From the NCBI RefSeq assembly GCF_011392075.1, contig NZ_JAAJBV010000001.1:310001-374000 (forward strand): 64,000 nt of DNA. The letters run 5' to 3'. The notes below the pieces were generated by a model. It was not told the origin of the DNA. It did no database searches and saw nothing but the letters and a program-made list of their open reading frames with translations. Positions 9,272 to 18,186 of this stretch are shown piece after piece. Numbering within the stretch: the stretch's first letter is position 1; every line of letters starts with the position of its first letter. This DNA comes from Flavobacterium celericrescens (GTDB lineage: Bacteria; Bacteroidota; Bacteroidia; Flavobacteriales; Flavobacteriaceae). Made by a program: the position numbers and the translations under genes.

Positions 9272-9946
9272 GTGCCAAACTCCATCAATATACTATCTAC
9301 TAAAACGCTTTTACAAAATCAGAAGCAACTATTTTTAGATAAAAAGTTTTGCTTCGCTGAAAAAGATTTTATTCAAATAAAAAGCAAAGATTTTGAAGCA
9401 AAACTAATTAACGATAATTTAATTTTTAGTAGTCAAAATACTGTTGAAAGTGTATTAAAATATCCTGAATTAATTCCGGAACTTCAGAAAAAAAATGCTT
9501 TTTGTGTGGGATTAAAAACAAAAGCACTTTTAGAGAAAAATGGATTTAAAGTTTTAGTTTACAAAGAATATAGTACAGATTTAGCTGAAATTATTACATC
9601 GATTTATTGTGCAGAAAGTTTCACGTTTTTTTGCGGCAATATTAGAAGAGACGAGTTGCCAAATATGCTAATCAAAAACAATATCACATTTAATGAAATA
9701 GTTGTTTATGAAACCATATTAAAACCATATAAAATCGAACAGAAAATAGACGCATTATTATTTTTTAGCCCATCAGCTGTAAATAGCTATTTAGAAAGTA
9801 ATAAAATAACAAACGAAATTTGCTTTTGTATCGGTACAACCACGGCAAAAGCATTAGAAAATAGAACAAAAAACATTGTAATTGCATCACAACCCACTGT
9901 TGAAAATGTAATTAACGAAGTAATACATTATTATAAACGCTTATAG
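9272..9946 (+). CDS. hemD: uroporphyrinogen-III synthase (GTG start)
   Basis: Closes and inverts ring D of hydroxymethylbilane to give uroporphyrinogen III. The 224-residue protein is divergent, as HemD proteins usually are. The segments DALLFFSPSAVNSYLES and FCIGTTTAKAL match the family's C-terminal substrate-binding half. The position between hemC and hemE secures the call. The only start giving a full-length protein is GTG at 9272, 3 bases after hemC, so initiation may be weak and depend on upstream translation. Confidence 0.88.
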   Translation: MPNSINILSTKTLLQNQKQLFLDKKFCFAEKDFIQIKSKDFEAKLINDNLIFSSQNTVESVLKYPELIPELQKKNAFCVGLKTKALLEKNGFKVLVYKEYSTDLAEIITSIYCAESFTFFCGNIRRDELPNMLIKNNITFNEIVVYETILKPYKIEQKIDALLFFSPSAVNSYLESNKITNEICFCIGTTTAKALENRTKNIVIASQPTVENVINEVIHYYKRL

Positions 9947-9949
9947 CTT

Positions 9950-9971
9950 ATTGCTTAAAGCCTAAAGCAAT
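9950..9971 (+). repeat. hairpin in the hemD-hemE gap
   Basis: A 7-bp inverted repeat (ATTGCTT at 9950-9956, AAGCAAT at 9965-9971) with an 8-base loop lies 5 bases before the hemE ATG. It has no T run, so it is not a terminator. In RNA it could partly shield the hemE initiation region. Confidence 0.35.
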
Positions 9972-9976
9972 CAAAA

Positions 9977-11002
9977 ATGATTAAAAACGATTTATTTTTA
10001 AGAGCATTAAAAGGAGAAACTGTTGAGCGCCCACCTGTTTGGATGATGCGTCAAGCCGGAAGATATTTGCCAGAATTTAGAGCATTACGCGATAAATATG
10101 ATTTCTTCACCCGTTGCGAAACGCCAGAATTAGCAGCTGAAATTACCGTGCAACCCATTCGTATTGTAAAACCGGATGCAGCTATTTTATTCTCAGATAT
10201 TTTGGTAGTGCCAAGAGCTATGGGAATTCATGTAGAATTAAAAGACAATTTAGGTCCGATAATTCCAAATCCGATTCGTACTGCTGAACAAGTAAATCAA
10301 GTTTTTGTGCCGAATATTCACGAAACGTTAGGTTACGTAATGGATGCAGTAAAACTAACCAAAGAAATGTTGAACAACGAAGTGCCATTAATTGGTTTCG
10401 CTGGTTCACCATGGACGATTTTTTGTTATGCAGTAGAAGGAAAAGGTTCTAAAAGTTTTGATACGGCTAAAGGATTTTGTTTTTCAAATCCAGTAGCAGC
10501 TCACTTATTATTACAAAAAATTACCGATACCACGATTTTATATTTGAAAGAAAAAGTAAAAGCAGGTTGTAATGCCATTCAAATTTTTGATTCTTGGGGC
10601 GGAATGCTTTCTCCAGTAGATTATCAAGAATTTTCATGGCAATACATCAACCAAATTGTGGAAGCTTTAGCTGAAGAAACGGAAGTCATCGTATTTGGAA
10701 AAGGGTGTTGGTTTGCTTTAAATGAAATGTCAAAATCAAAAGCATCAGCTTTAGGAGTAGATTGGACGTGTTCGCCAAGAAATGCACGCTATTTAACTGG
10801 TGGTGACATTACCTTACAAGGGAATTTCGACCCAAGTCGTTTGTTATCGCCAATCCCAACCATCAAAAAAATGGTTCATGAAATGATCGACGAATTCGGA
10901 AAAGACAAATACATCGTCAACTTAGGTCATGGTATTTTACCAAACATTCCTGTAGACCATGCTAAGGCTTTTGTTGAGGCGGTGAAGGAGTATCAAAAAT
11001 AA
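9977..11002 (+). CDS. hemE: uroporphyrinogen decarboxylase
   Basis: Removes four carboxyl groups from uroporphyrinogen III to give coproporphyrinogen III. The 341-residue protein has the signature [17 protein letters not shown] with R25 and R29, catalytic D74 in LFSDILVVP, and the conserved GFAGSPWT and IQIFDSWGG segments. It follows hemD after 30 bases that contain a small hairpin. A TPR-protein gene begins 12 bases downstream. Confidence 0.96.
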   Translation: MIKNDLFLRALKGETVERPPVWMMRQAGRYLPEFRALRDKYDFFTRCETPELAAEITVQPIRIVKPDAAILFSDILVVPRAMGIHVELKDNLGPIIPNPIRTAEQVNQVFVPNIHETLGYVMDAVKLTKEMLNNEVPLIGFAGSPWTIFCYAVEGKGSKSFDTAKGFCFSNPVAAHLLLQKITDTTILYLKEKVKAGCNAIQIFDSWGGMLSPVDYQEFSWQYINQIVEALAEETEVIVFGKGCWFALNEMSKSKASALGVDWTCSPRNARYLTGGDITLQGNFDPSRLLSPIPTIKKMVHEMIDEFGKDKYIVNLGHGILPNIPVDHAKAFVEAVKEYQK

Positions 11003-11014
11003 AAATGTTTTATA

Positions 11015-12130
11015 ATGAGAGTAATTTTAACTGTATTTGTTTTATTCTTTTCAAACTTTATTAATGCATGTCTTTGGGATAGAGACACTTATGCAATGGA
11101 AAAACAAAAATTTCCGGATGCTTTTGAATTAATGACTGGAAATTTTGATAGGCATTCCAATTCATATTACCAATGGCGAATTGCGAGAATTCAACCTCAA
11201 ATTGACAAAGGAAGTAAAGATCCTTTGCTTTTTGATGATTTAGCAGTAGCATATTCAAAATTAGGAAATGATAAAAAAGCTATTGAACTTATGAAGCTTA
11301 AGGAAAAATTTGCTCCAAATTTATATGAAACATTCGCTAACCTTGGTACTTTTTATATCCATGACGGACAATTTGAAGAAGGATTAAAATTTATTAATAA
11401 AGCTATCAAAATAAATCCTGAGGCACACTTTGGTAGAGAAATATATCAAAAATATCTTGTTGAATTTATTCTATCAACCCAAAAAAAGAAGTCTGAATCT
11501 AATAATTTTTACATCTTTTTATTAGAAAAATACAAAACCAAAAATAATTTAACGAAAGATTTTCTCCCTGAAGATGAAATTAAAAAAGCTGTAAAAGGAA
11601 TTTTAGGTATGATGCGTTTTGGCAATTATAATTCACCTGTTCTTTTAAATGCTCTTGGAGATGTTTTACTTAATGAGTCATATGATACACCTAGTGCTAA
11701 AAGATTAGCAGCTATGGCATTTATGGCTTCTGATTTATACAATGCTGGTTCAGTTTCTCTCAAAACCAAAGAAAACATTCAAATGTTTTTAAGTATGCAG
11801 GAACGTGACAAAAACACTTATGAAGAATTACTTAAAGAAGTTAAAAAAGGTATTGAAATTGGAGAAAAAAGATATGCTGAAATTGAAAAGAAAGAAACAA
11901 ATTGGGTTATTGAAAACAAAGATTTAGATGTTGAATTCGCACAAAATTTTTATGCAAAGACTAATTCAATAAATAAAAATAATGTTACTCAAAATAATCC
12001 AAATAGAATTACTAAAAACGAAGATAAAATATCTAACAAACTAATCATAGGATTAATCATTACATTAGTTATTGTTGGAATTATTGTGATAATAAAACTT
12101 CGAAAAAAACACTTTCAAATTGAAAAATAA
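11015..12130 (+). CDS. TPR-repeat membrane protein inserted between hemE and hemF
   Basis: A 371-residue protein with an N-terminal signal peptide (cleavage near INAC, about residue 18) and TPR-like helical repeats at about 70-140 (DDLAVAYSKLGNDKKAIELM, then FANLGTFYIHDGQFEEGLKF). A C-terminal helix (IIGLIITLVIVGIIVIIKL) precedes a basic tail. It would display a periplasmic TPR domain anchored at its C terminus. The family is not recognised. It interrupts hemE-hemF and looks more AT-rich than its neighbours, and the hemF start lies within its last codons. A role in heme synthesis or cytochrome assembly is possible but unsupported. Confidence 0.8.
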   Translation: MRVILTVFVLFFSNFINACLWDRDTYAMEKQKFPDAFELMTGNFDRHSNSYYQWRIARIQPQIDKGSKDPLLFDDLAVAYSKLGNDKKAIELMKLKEKFAPNLYETFANLGTFYIHDGQFEEGLKFINKAIKINPEAHFGREIYQKYLVEFILSTQKKKSESNNFYIFLLEKYKTKNNLTKDFLPEDEIKKAVKGILGMMRFGNYNSPVLLNALGDVLLNESYDTPSAKRLAAMAFMASDLYNAGSVSLKTKENIQMFLSMQERDKNTYEELLKEVKKGIEIGEKRYAEIEKKETNWVIENKDLDVEFAQNFYAKTNSINKNNVTQNNPNRITKNEDKISNKLIIGLIITLVIVGIIVIIKLRKKHFQIEK

Positions 12131-13022
12131 ATTCTACCAATACATACAAAACCTTCAAGATCGAATCTGTAAAGGATTAGAAGACATTGATGGTGGTACT
12201 AAATTTAGAGAAGACATTTGGGAACGACCAGAAGGTGGTGGCGGTCGCACACGTGTAATTGAAAACGGTAACGTTTTTGAAAAAGGCGGTGTAAACATAT
12301 CAGCCGTTCATGGCAAATTGCCAGATACCATGCAAAAAATGTTTGGTGTTGGAGAAGCGGATTTCTTTGCTTGCGGATTAAGTTTAGTAATTCATCCGAA
12401 AAATCCGATGGTGCCAACCGTTCACGCAAACTGGCGTTATTTTGAAATGTATGATGAAAACGGTAATATCATCAACCAATGGTTTGGTGGCGGACAAGAT
12501 TTAACACCATATTATTTGTTTGAAGAAGATGCCAAACATTTTCATCAAACTTGTAAAACCGCTTGTGACAAACATGACCCTGAATTTTATCCGAACTATA
12601 AAAAGAAATGTGACGAATACTTTTGGAACGCACATCGATTTGAAGCTCGTGGAATTGGCGGTTTGTTTTTCGATTATTTAAAAGCAACTGAGCAAATGTC
12701 TATGGAAGATTGGTACAATTTCGTGTCAGAAGTTGGGAATTCTTTCTTACAAGCGTATGTTCCAATTGTAGAAAGAAGGAAAGATTTGCCTTATACGAAT
12801 GCACAACGCACGTGGCAAGAAATTCGTCGTGGTCGTTATGTGGAATTTAATTTAGTTCACGATAAAGGCACACTTTTTGGCCTAAAAACCAACGGCAGAA
12901 TTGAAAGTATTCTAATGAGTTTACCACCACATGTACAATGGGTGTATGACCATCATCCTGAACCAGGAAGCGAGGAAGAAAAATTACTAAAAGTATTAGC
13001 AAAACCAATTGAATGGATATAA
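12120..13022 (+). CDS. hemF: oxygen-dependent coproporphyrinogen-III oxidase (TTG start)
   Basis: Aerobic decarboxylation of coproporphyrinogen III to protoporphyrinogen IX. The 300-residue length equals that of enteric HemF. The conserved GGGGRTRVIENGNVFEKGGV, FGGGQDLTPYYLFEEDAKHFH and RRGRYVEFNLVHDKGTLFGL segments are all present. The start giving the full family length is TTG at 12120, inside the last 11 bases of the upstream TPR gene, so translation probably depends on coupling. The next gene's ATG (13013) lies within its 3' end. With HemJ and HemH it completes an oxygen-dependent route to heme. Confidence 0.95.
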   Translation: MKNKFYQYIQNLQDRICKGLEDIDGGTKFREDIWERPEGGGGRTRVIENGNVFEKGGVNISAVHGKLPDTMQKMFGVGEADFFACGLSLVIHPKNPMVPTVHANWRYFEMYDENGNIINQWFGGGQDLTPYYLFEEDAKHFHQTCKTACDKHDPEFYPNYKKKCDEYFWNAHRFEARGIGGLFFDYLKATEQMSMEDWYNFVSEVGNSFLQAYVPIVERRKDLPYTNAQRTWQEIRRGRYVEFNLVHDKGTLFGLKTNGRIESILMSLPPHVQWVYDHHPEPGSEEEKLLKVLAKPIEWI

Positions 13023-13972
13023 AATTAAGCTACATATTTTTTTGCTTAGGAACTATTTTAGGAGTGGCTCAAAATGATTCTTTGTCCACTCCTTTTTTTA
13101 AATCTTATGACGAAAAAGTAACCAGTAGTTTATATTTTATAGACACTTCTAACAGTTTTTAATTTCTGTTTGATTCTGGCGGCGAAAACAAACACTTGAG
13201 CTTAATTCCCAACCGAAAAGCACAAATTGGCGCCAATCTTAGTTATAAATTTATTGATGTTAGTTATGGATTTTCGCCAAAGTTTTTTGAGGAAAACAAA
13301 GATAATTCGGGTTCAAAATTATTTACCATTAGCACTCGTTTTTATCATAAAAAATGGATGCAGTCCATTATATTCATTAATCAAAAAGGATTTTATGTAG
13401 AAGATGATGTAACCGTTTTTCTACCTCGATTAAGAACTACAAAAATTGGCGGAACAACTTCTTATGTTTTTAATGATAAATTTTCGTTTAAAACCATTGC
13501 CAATCAAAAAGAATGGCAAACCAAAAGCGCAGGAAGTTTTATTCCGAATTTTAGTTTTTATTATACCAATTTTGACCTTAACAACGGAAGTGGTGGCGAA
13601 CATAGTGATGTTTATTTAGCAACGCTTTCAGCTTCTTACTTTTATAATTTAGTTATTAAAGAAAAATTTTTGGTTTCAGCTGGACTTTCACCTGGTTTTG
13701 GATTTAACGATGTGGATGGCGATTTTTCATCTTTATATGAAGTAACGGGAAGTTTTAAAATTGGGTATAATGTGGATTCATTTTTTAGCTTTATTAATTT
13801 GAATTTTACTGATTTTGTTCAAGATACAGATGCGAAAATTAGATTGAATGATAATTTCTCAACGTTCAAATTTACACTTGGATATCGATTTAATCCGCCA
13901 AAAAAAGTAAAAAAACTTTACGAAAAAGTAAATAAGAAAATGAAATTAAAAAAAAGCACTAACTCCATTTAG
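13013..13972 (+). pseudogene. DUF4421 protein interrupted by an in-frame TAA
   Basis: Reading from ATG 13013 (10-base overlap with hemF) gives a signal peptide, MDIKLSYIFFCLGTILGVAQ, and then a mature N terminus ending in YFIDTSNSF. A TAA follows at 13160-13162. The same frame continues without a shift as FLFDSGGENKHLSLIPNRK and on to 13972. The downstream part (IGANLSYKFIDVSYGFSPKF, KWMQSIIFINQKGFY, TKIGGTTSYVF, AGSFIPNFSFYYTN) matches my memory of DUF4421 envelope proteins. The full frame would be about 319 residues plus the stop. A single-base change (for example CAA to TAA) or a sequencing error would explain it. The in-frame TTG at 13196 could start only a form without a signal peptide. 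Confidence 0.8.
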
Positions 13973-13985
13973 AATTAGTGCTTTT
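13952..13985. terminator. bidirectional terminator, 13972/14007 convergence
   Basis: An 11-bp inverted repeat (13952-13962 with 13975-13985) carries A- and T-rich flanks on both sides. The stop codon of the DUF4421 gene lies in its loop. It separates that gene from the convergent secreted-protein gene. Confidence 0.75.
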
Positions 13986-14006
13986 AATTTTATTACAAAT
14001 TTGCGT

Positions 14007-15929
14007 TTAGTTTAAATAATCTACTAAATCTAAAGTTTGTAAAATAATGTTTTTATCTGAAAAGTTTGAATTCATTTCCATTTCAACTTTCATTTTATTA
14101 TCATTTATTTTGTTTGAAGATTTGAATTCAATATTCTTAAATTGATTGCTCACTTTTAACATTTTTTCGGTTTCTCTTCCAAAATCTTCGCTCAACAATA
14201 AGCTTTTCATAAAACGTTGTACATCAAAATTTCCGTACATATAATTTTTGCCTAAATCTTTTTTTACTTGTTTAGAAAAATTTGATTTTGCTCCATTGTT
14301 CAAGTAATTTAATCCATTTGTAATTACAAAAACATCTCCGTCTTTTAGTAATGCTATTTTTCCAACTTCTGTAAATTCCTTAATTACATAATAATTGTTT
14401 TCTTTTACTAAAACATTCTTTCTTACACCCAAATTCAACAGTTTATCACCCATTGTTGGATGAGTTGATGTCATAATCATTGTGAAAACAGGTCTTGTTT
14501 TAGTAATGGTTTTTTCTTCCTTAACTTGGTTGTAATCTTCATCATAAGAATATCCTGTATACTTATATTCATACGGTTCCATACTATGCAAAAACATAGA
14601 AATATCTCCGTCAAAAAGTGTTGCCGTTGCTTCTTCATCAACAATTGTGCTTACTAAATCGGTGATGATTTCGGTGTCTTGTTTGTCAAATGGCAAGTTT
14701 GCTAAAATTTGTTCTGTAATTTCTGGATAGCTTTTCAAAACTTCTTCTGTGCTTGAATGATATGTCATATAAGCCAAAGGCGTTTCTTTTGGGAAATAAT
14801 TATAAATATTTTTATTTGGTTTTCTAGCAATAATTTTCTGCATAACTTTTGCTAAAGATGGCGAGTATTCTACCGTTTGTTCAACTCTCGCTTTATCATT
14901 TTCAAAATAAAAATCAACATTCATTCCCTTTACGGTGTTTTCATATGAGGTAGCATTAGCGTTTGGCGAAAATGTTCTGAATAAATAATTAATCGAACTC
15001 ATTTTTCCGTAAACTGACTGGTAATCAACCCATGAAGAAATATCTGCTTTTGCATTAATCTTATTTGAAGTTGGAAATTGAAATTCATTTTCAAACAAAA
15101 GTGCAATTTGTTCTTCTTGTTTTTCTTGTTTTTCTCTTCGCGCTTGTTCTTGTTCTCTTCTACTCTCTTCTAACCATTTGTTATAATATGAATTATCATA
15201 TGCCTCAACTGCAACTGGTGCCTCTTCATATTCTTGTTCCTCGTCTTCTTGTACATCTCCATAAACTTTAACAGCTGTATCATCTGCTAATCTTTTCTCT
15301 AGAACCACTTCTTCAATTGCAGGTGGCGCATCATCCGTTGCTTCTTCAATCTCAACTACTTCTATAGGCGCATCTTCTACTCCTTCTTCATAATATTCTT
15401 CATCGTAAGCAACAGCAGTACTATCTGCTGCTAAACCATAATCATAAACTGGCGTGTAATTGCTTTCTACAAGTCCATAAATAATGAAATTGTTATTATT
15501 CCAAGCCAATGAATAGTCTTCATTTTTTGGCGAATAAACAGCATATTTTGAATGTGTTTGTATTGTACTTGGAATTGAATCTGAAGTATCAAGATTGTTA
15601 TTATCAATTCTTTTTTGAATAAAATTTTTCAAGCCTTTTGCATCTTTCAAAGGGAATGTTATTTGATAATACGCAATACTATCTGTAAAATTACCATGAA
15701 TAACAACTGGTTTTGTTTTATCTATAAACGAAATAAAATCATTCAGTTTAAAGTCTGAACTTTCTCGATTAAAACTTTTAAACGCTTTATGATTAAATAA
15801 TTCATCAATATTTACTTTTTTAGCAAATTGAGGCGTATTGAACTGCACAAAATAATCGTGTTTTTCTTGATTTTTTTGACTAAAAAGTACTGTTGGAAGA
15901 ACTAGAAATAAATAAAAAAACTTTTTCAT
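14007..15929 (-). CDS. large secreted protein with acidic low-complexity insert
   Basis: A 640-residue protein with a clear signal peptide (MKKFFYLFLVLPTVLFSQ). Two folded regions (about 25-170 and 285-640) flank an acidic, repetitive stretch at about 180-250 and a charged coiled-coil-like segment rich in RREQEQARREKQEKQEEQ near 255-275. The layout is reminiscent of DUF4836-type secreted Bacteroidota proteins, but I cannot confirm that. It starts 5 bases after the stop of a lipoprotein gene, so the two are surely cotranscribed and probably act together in the envelope. Function unknown. Confidence 0.8.
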   Translation of the reverse strand: MKKFFYLFLVLPTVLFSQKNQEKHDYFVQFNTPQFAKKVNIDELFNHKAFKSFNRESSDFKLNDFISFIDKTKPVVIHGNFTDSIAYYQITFPLKDAKGLKNFIQKRIDNNNLDTSDSIPSTIQTHSKYAVYSPKNEDYSLAWNNNNFIIYGLVESNYTPVYDYGLAADSTAVAYDEEYYEEGVEDAPIEVVEIEEATDDAPPAIEEVVLEKRLADDTAVKVYGDVQEDEEQEYEEAPVAVEAYDNSYYNKWLEESRREQEQARREKQEKQEEQIALLFENEFQFPTSNKINAKADISSWVDYQSVYGKMSSINYLFRTFSPNANATSYENTVKGMNVDFYFENDKARVEQTVEYSPSLAKVMQKIIARKPNKNIYNYFPKETPLAYMTYHSSTEEVLKSYPEITEQILANLPFDKQDTEIITDLVSTIVDEEATATLFDGDISMFLHSMEPYEYKYTGYSYDEDYNQVKEEKTITKTRPVFTMIMTSTHPTMGDKLLNLGVRKNVLVKENNYYVIKEFTEVGKIALLKDGDVFVITNGLNYLNNGAKSNFSKQVKKDLGKNYMYGNFDVQRFMKSLLLSEDFGRETEKMLKVSNQFKNIEFKSSNKINDNKMKVEMEMNSNFSDKNIILQTLDLVDYLN

Positions 15930-15934
15930 ATAAA

Positions 15935-16567
15935 TTAAGGATTGAAACTAATGGCATTATTCATTAGGTTATTATTGTTTAAAACATTCCAAATGTTTTG
16001 TTTTAAAAAGACTGTTTTTTTTGATTTTGAAAGTTTACTATTTGGGTTTTGAACTGTAGCCACATCTTTATCAAAAGTATATACTGCAGTAATATTTGCT
16101 TTAAGTAAATCTTCTTTTTTATCGTCGTTTTTGATTAAATTTTTTGGTAAAGGATACGATGCGATTCGTTCAAATTTTCCATTATTATTTTTAAAATGAA
16201 CAAAATTATTTTTCTTGTCAATGGTATTTAAAACTGCATTTAATGTTTCTAAAGAATTATAAGAAAAGTTGATCTTAAAAACATAATTGCTAAAGTCATA
16301 CGAAGTAGAAATTTTAGAAGCGCCTTTAATTTTAGAAGCATCTGCTCTAAATTGAGCCAACTTTGTTTTAATTTCTTCTTCGCTAGGAATACTTACTCCA
16401 TCTACTTCTTCTAATAGAATTGCAGATTTGGTTTTTAACCACGAACTTGAAAAATCTACCACTAAACTATAATCACCACTTTGATTATTGTTGTGTTTGA
16501 TTTTTTCTGTTACTTCAAAACAACCCGTTAGTAAAAGACAAATAATAAGAAAAATCATGTTCTTCAT
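15935..16567 (-). CDS. lipoprotein, partner of the downstream secreted protein
   Basis: A 210-residue predicted lipoprotein (MKNMIFLIICLLLTGC, lipidated C16 when counted from 16567). I chose ATG 16567 because longer starts would put a hydrophilic stretch before the signal peptide. The rest is soluble, with no recognised domain. The segment FVHFKNNNGKFERIASYPLP is followed by a lysine-rich tail. A perfect -7 element (TATTTTTG, minus strand 16579-16572) ends only 5 bases before this ATG, so the message may be almost leaderless or start at the next ATG (16558). It is the first gene of a two-gene unit. Confidence 0.75.
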   Translation of the reverse strand: MKNMIFLIICLLLTGCFEVTEKIKHNNNQSGDYSLVVDFSSSWLKTKSAILLEEVDGVSIPSEEEIKTKLAQFRADASKIKGASKISTSYDFSNYVFKINFSYNSLETLNAVLNTIDKKNNFVHFKNNNGKFERIASYPLPKNLIKNDDKKEDLLKANITAVYTFDKDVATVQNPNSKLSKSKKTVFLKQNIWNVLNNNNLMNNAISFNP

Positions 16568-16689
16568 GTTGCAAAAATAAGATTTAATTAACACATACAC
16601 TGTTTTTAAAAGGAAAGAATTCGGTAAAAATAGTTAACTTTACCACTCCAAAATTACATTTATATTTATACATCAAATTTCAAACCATA

Positions 16690-17679
16690 ATGTTCCCACT
16701 TAGAAGAAACCGCAGATTAAGAACCAATGAAAGTATTCGTTCATTAGTTCGTGAAACCATATTATCACCAAATGATTTTCTAGTACCTCTTTTTGTAGTG
16801 GAAGGAAAAGGTGTAAAGGATGAAATTCCTTCTATGCCTAATTATTACAGATATAGCCTTGACTTGTTAGAAAAAGAAGTAAAAGAACTTTGGGCAATGG
16901 GTTTAAAATCAGTTTTAGTGTTTGTAAAAGTGCCCGATAATTTAAAAGACAATAAAGGTGTAGAAGCATTAAATCCAAACGGATTAATGCAACGCGCTAT
17001 CAAAGTGATAAAAAACGCTGTTCCAGAAATGATTGTAATGACAGATGTGGCTCTTGATCCTTATTCTGTGTATGGTCACGATGGAATTGTAGGAAACGGA
17101 ATGATTTTAAATGACGAAACTTCTGGATTTCTGGCTCAAATGGCATTATCGCACGCACAAGCAGGAGCCGATTTTGTAGCGCCAAGTGATATGATGGATG
17201 GAAGAATTTTAGAAATGCGCGAGTTATTAGAAAATAATGGGTTCATAAATACAGGAATTATGAGCTACAGTGCGAAATATGCTTCGGCGCATTATGGTCC
17301 ATTTCGAGATGCTTTAGATAGTGCTCCAGTAGATTTAATTGATATTCCGAAAGATAAAAAAACATACCAAATGGATTACCACAACCGTTTGGAAGCTATA
17401 AGAGAAACCCGAATGGATATTGAAGAAGGAGCAGATATTGTAATGGTTAAACCTGGAATTTCTTACCTAGACATTGTTCGCGAAGTAAAAAACATGTCAG
17501 AAGTTCCGGTGGCTGTTTATCAAGTTTCTGGTGAATATGCGATGATAAAAGCCGCTTCTGAAAGAGGTTGGCTAGACCACGATGCAGTAATGTTAGAACA
17601 AACCACTGCTATTAAAAGAGCAGGCGCAGATATTATCGCTAGCTATTTTGCAAAGGATATTGTTAAATTGTTAAAATAG
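16690..17679 (+). CDS. hemB: porphobilinogen synthase (delta-aminolevulinate dehydratase), Mg-type
   Basis: Condenses two 5-aminolevulinate molecules into porphobilinogen. The 329-residue protein has Schiff-base lysines K196 (SYSAKYASAHYGPFR) and K254 (MVKPG). The metal segment reads TDVALDPYSVYGHDG, with Asp/Ala in place of the three zinc-binding cysteines of enteric HemB, so it should be a magnesium-dependent enzyme. It lies 3.7 kb from the main hem operon. A weaker -7 match (TAACTTTA, 16635-16642) precedes it. A cytochrome c gene follows in the same direction. Confidence 0.96.
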   Translation: MFPLRRNRRLRTNESIRSLVRETILSPNDFLVPLFVVEGKGVKDEIPSMPNYYRYSLDLLEKEVKELWAMGLKSVLVFVKVPDNLKDNKGVEALNPNGLMQRAIKVIKNAVPEMIVMTDVALDPYSVYGHDGIVGNGMILNDETSGFLAQMALSHAQAGADFVAPSDMMDGRILEMRELLENNGFINTGIMSYSAKYASAHYGPFRDALDSAPVDLIDIPKDKKTYQMDYHNRLEAIRETRMDIEEGADIVMVKPGISYLDIVREVKNMSEVPVAVYQVSGEYAMIKAASERGWLDHDAVMLEQTTAIKRAGADIIASYFAKDIVKLLK

Positions 17680-17760
17680 ACATTTTTCTTGTGTGACATT
17701 TATCACATTCTATATGCTTGTGATATTGTAATTTTATCGATATTTCTAAATTTTATCAAA

Positions 17761-18183
17761 ATGAAACTCGTACTAAAATCCTTAGCTGCTTTTGCTTTAG
17801 CAATTTCGGTGTCTAATTGTGGAGACAAAAAAGAAACTGACGCAATGGGCAACACTGTTGATGAAACAACTGAAACTACAGCGGCTCAACCTGAAACTGC
17901 TAGTGACCCATTATTAGCAAAAGGACAAGAACTTTTTGAAGGAAAAGGAACTTGTGCAACCTGCCATAAAGCTGATGCAAAAACTGTAGGTCCTGCAATT
18001 AAAGACATTGCAAAAACCTATAAAGAAAAAAATGCTAGTATTGCTTCTTTTATTAATGGCGAAGGAGAACCATTAGTTGATCCTTCTCAATATGAGATTA
18101 TGAAAGCTAATTTTGTAATTACAAAAGCCATGTCAGAAGAAGATCGAAAAGCTCTTGAAACGTATATGATGAGTATAGAATAA
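17761..18183 (+). CDS. lipoprotein cytochrome c
   Basis: A 140-residue protein. The signal peptide MKLVLKSLAAFALAISVSNC suggests a lipoprotein (C20). An acidic, Thr-rich linker leads to a class I cytochrome c domain with heme motif CATCH (C65, C68, H69) and probable distal Met ligand M114 or M124. It should carry electrons at the outer face of a membrane. An upstream GTG would prepend a long hydrophobic stretch, so ATG 17761 is preferred. It is only 80 bases downstream of hemB, so heme supply and a heme protein sit together. It converges on the response-regulator gene, whose stop is 4 bases away. Confidence 0.88.
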   Translation: MKLVLKSLAAFALAISVSNCGDKKETDAMGNTVDETTETTAAQPETASDPLLAKGQELFEGKGTCATCHKADAKTVGPAIKDIAKTYKEKNASIASFINGEGEPLVDPSQYEIMKANFVITKAMSEEDRKALETYMMSIE

Positions 18184-18186
18184 TTT

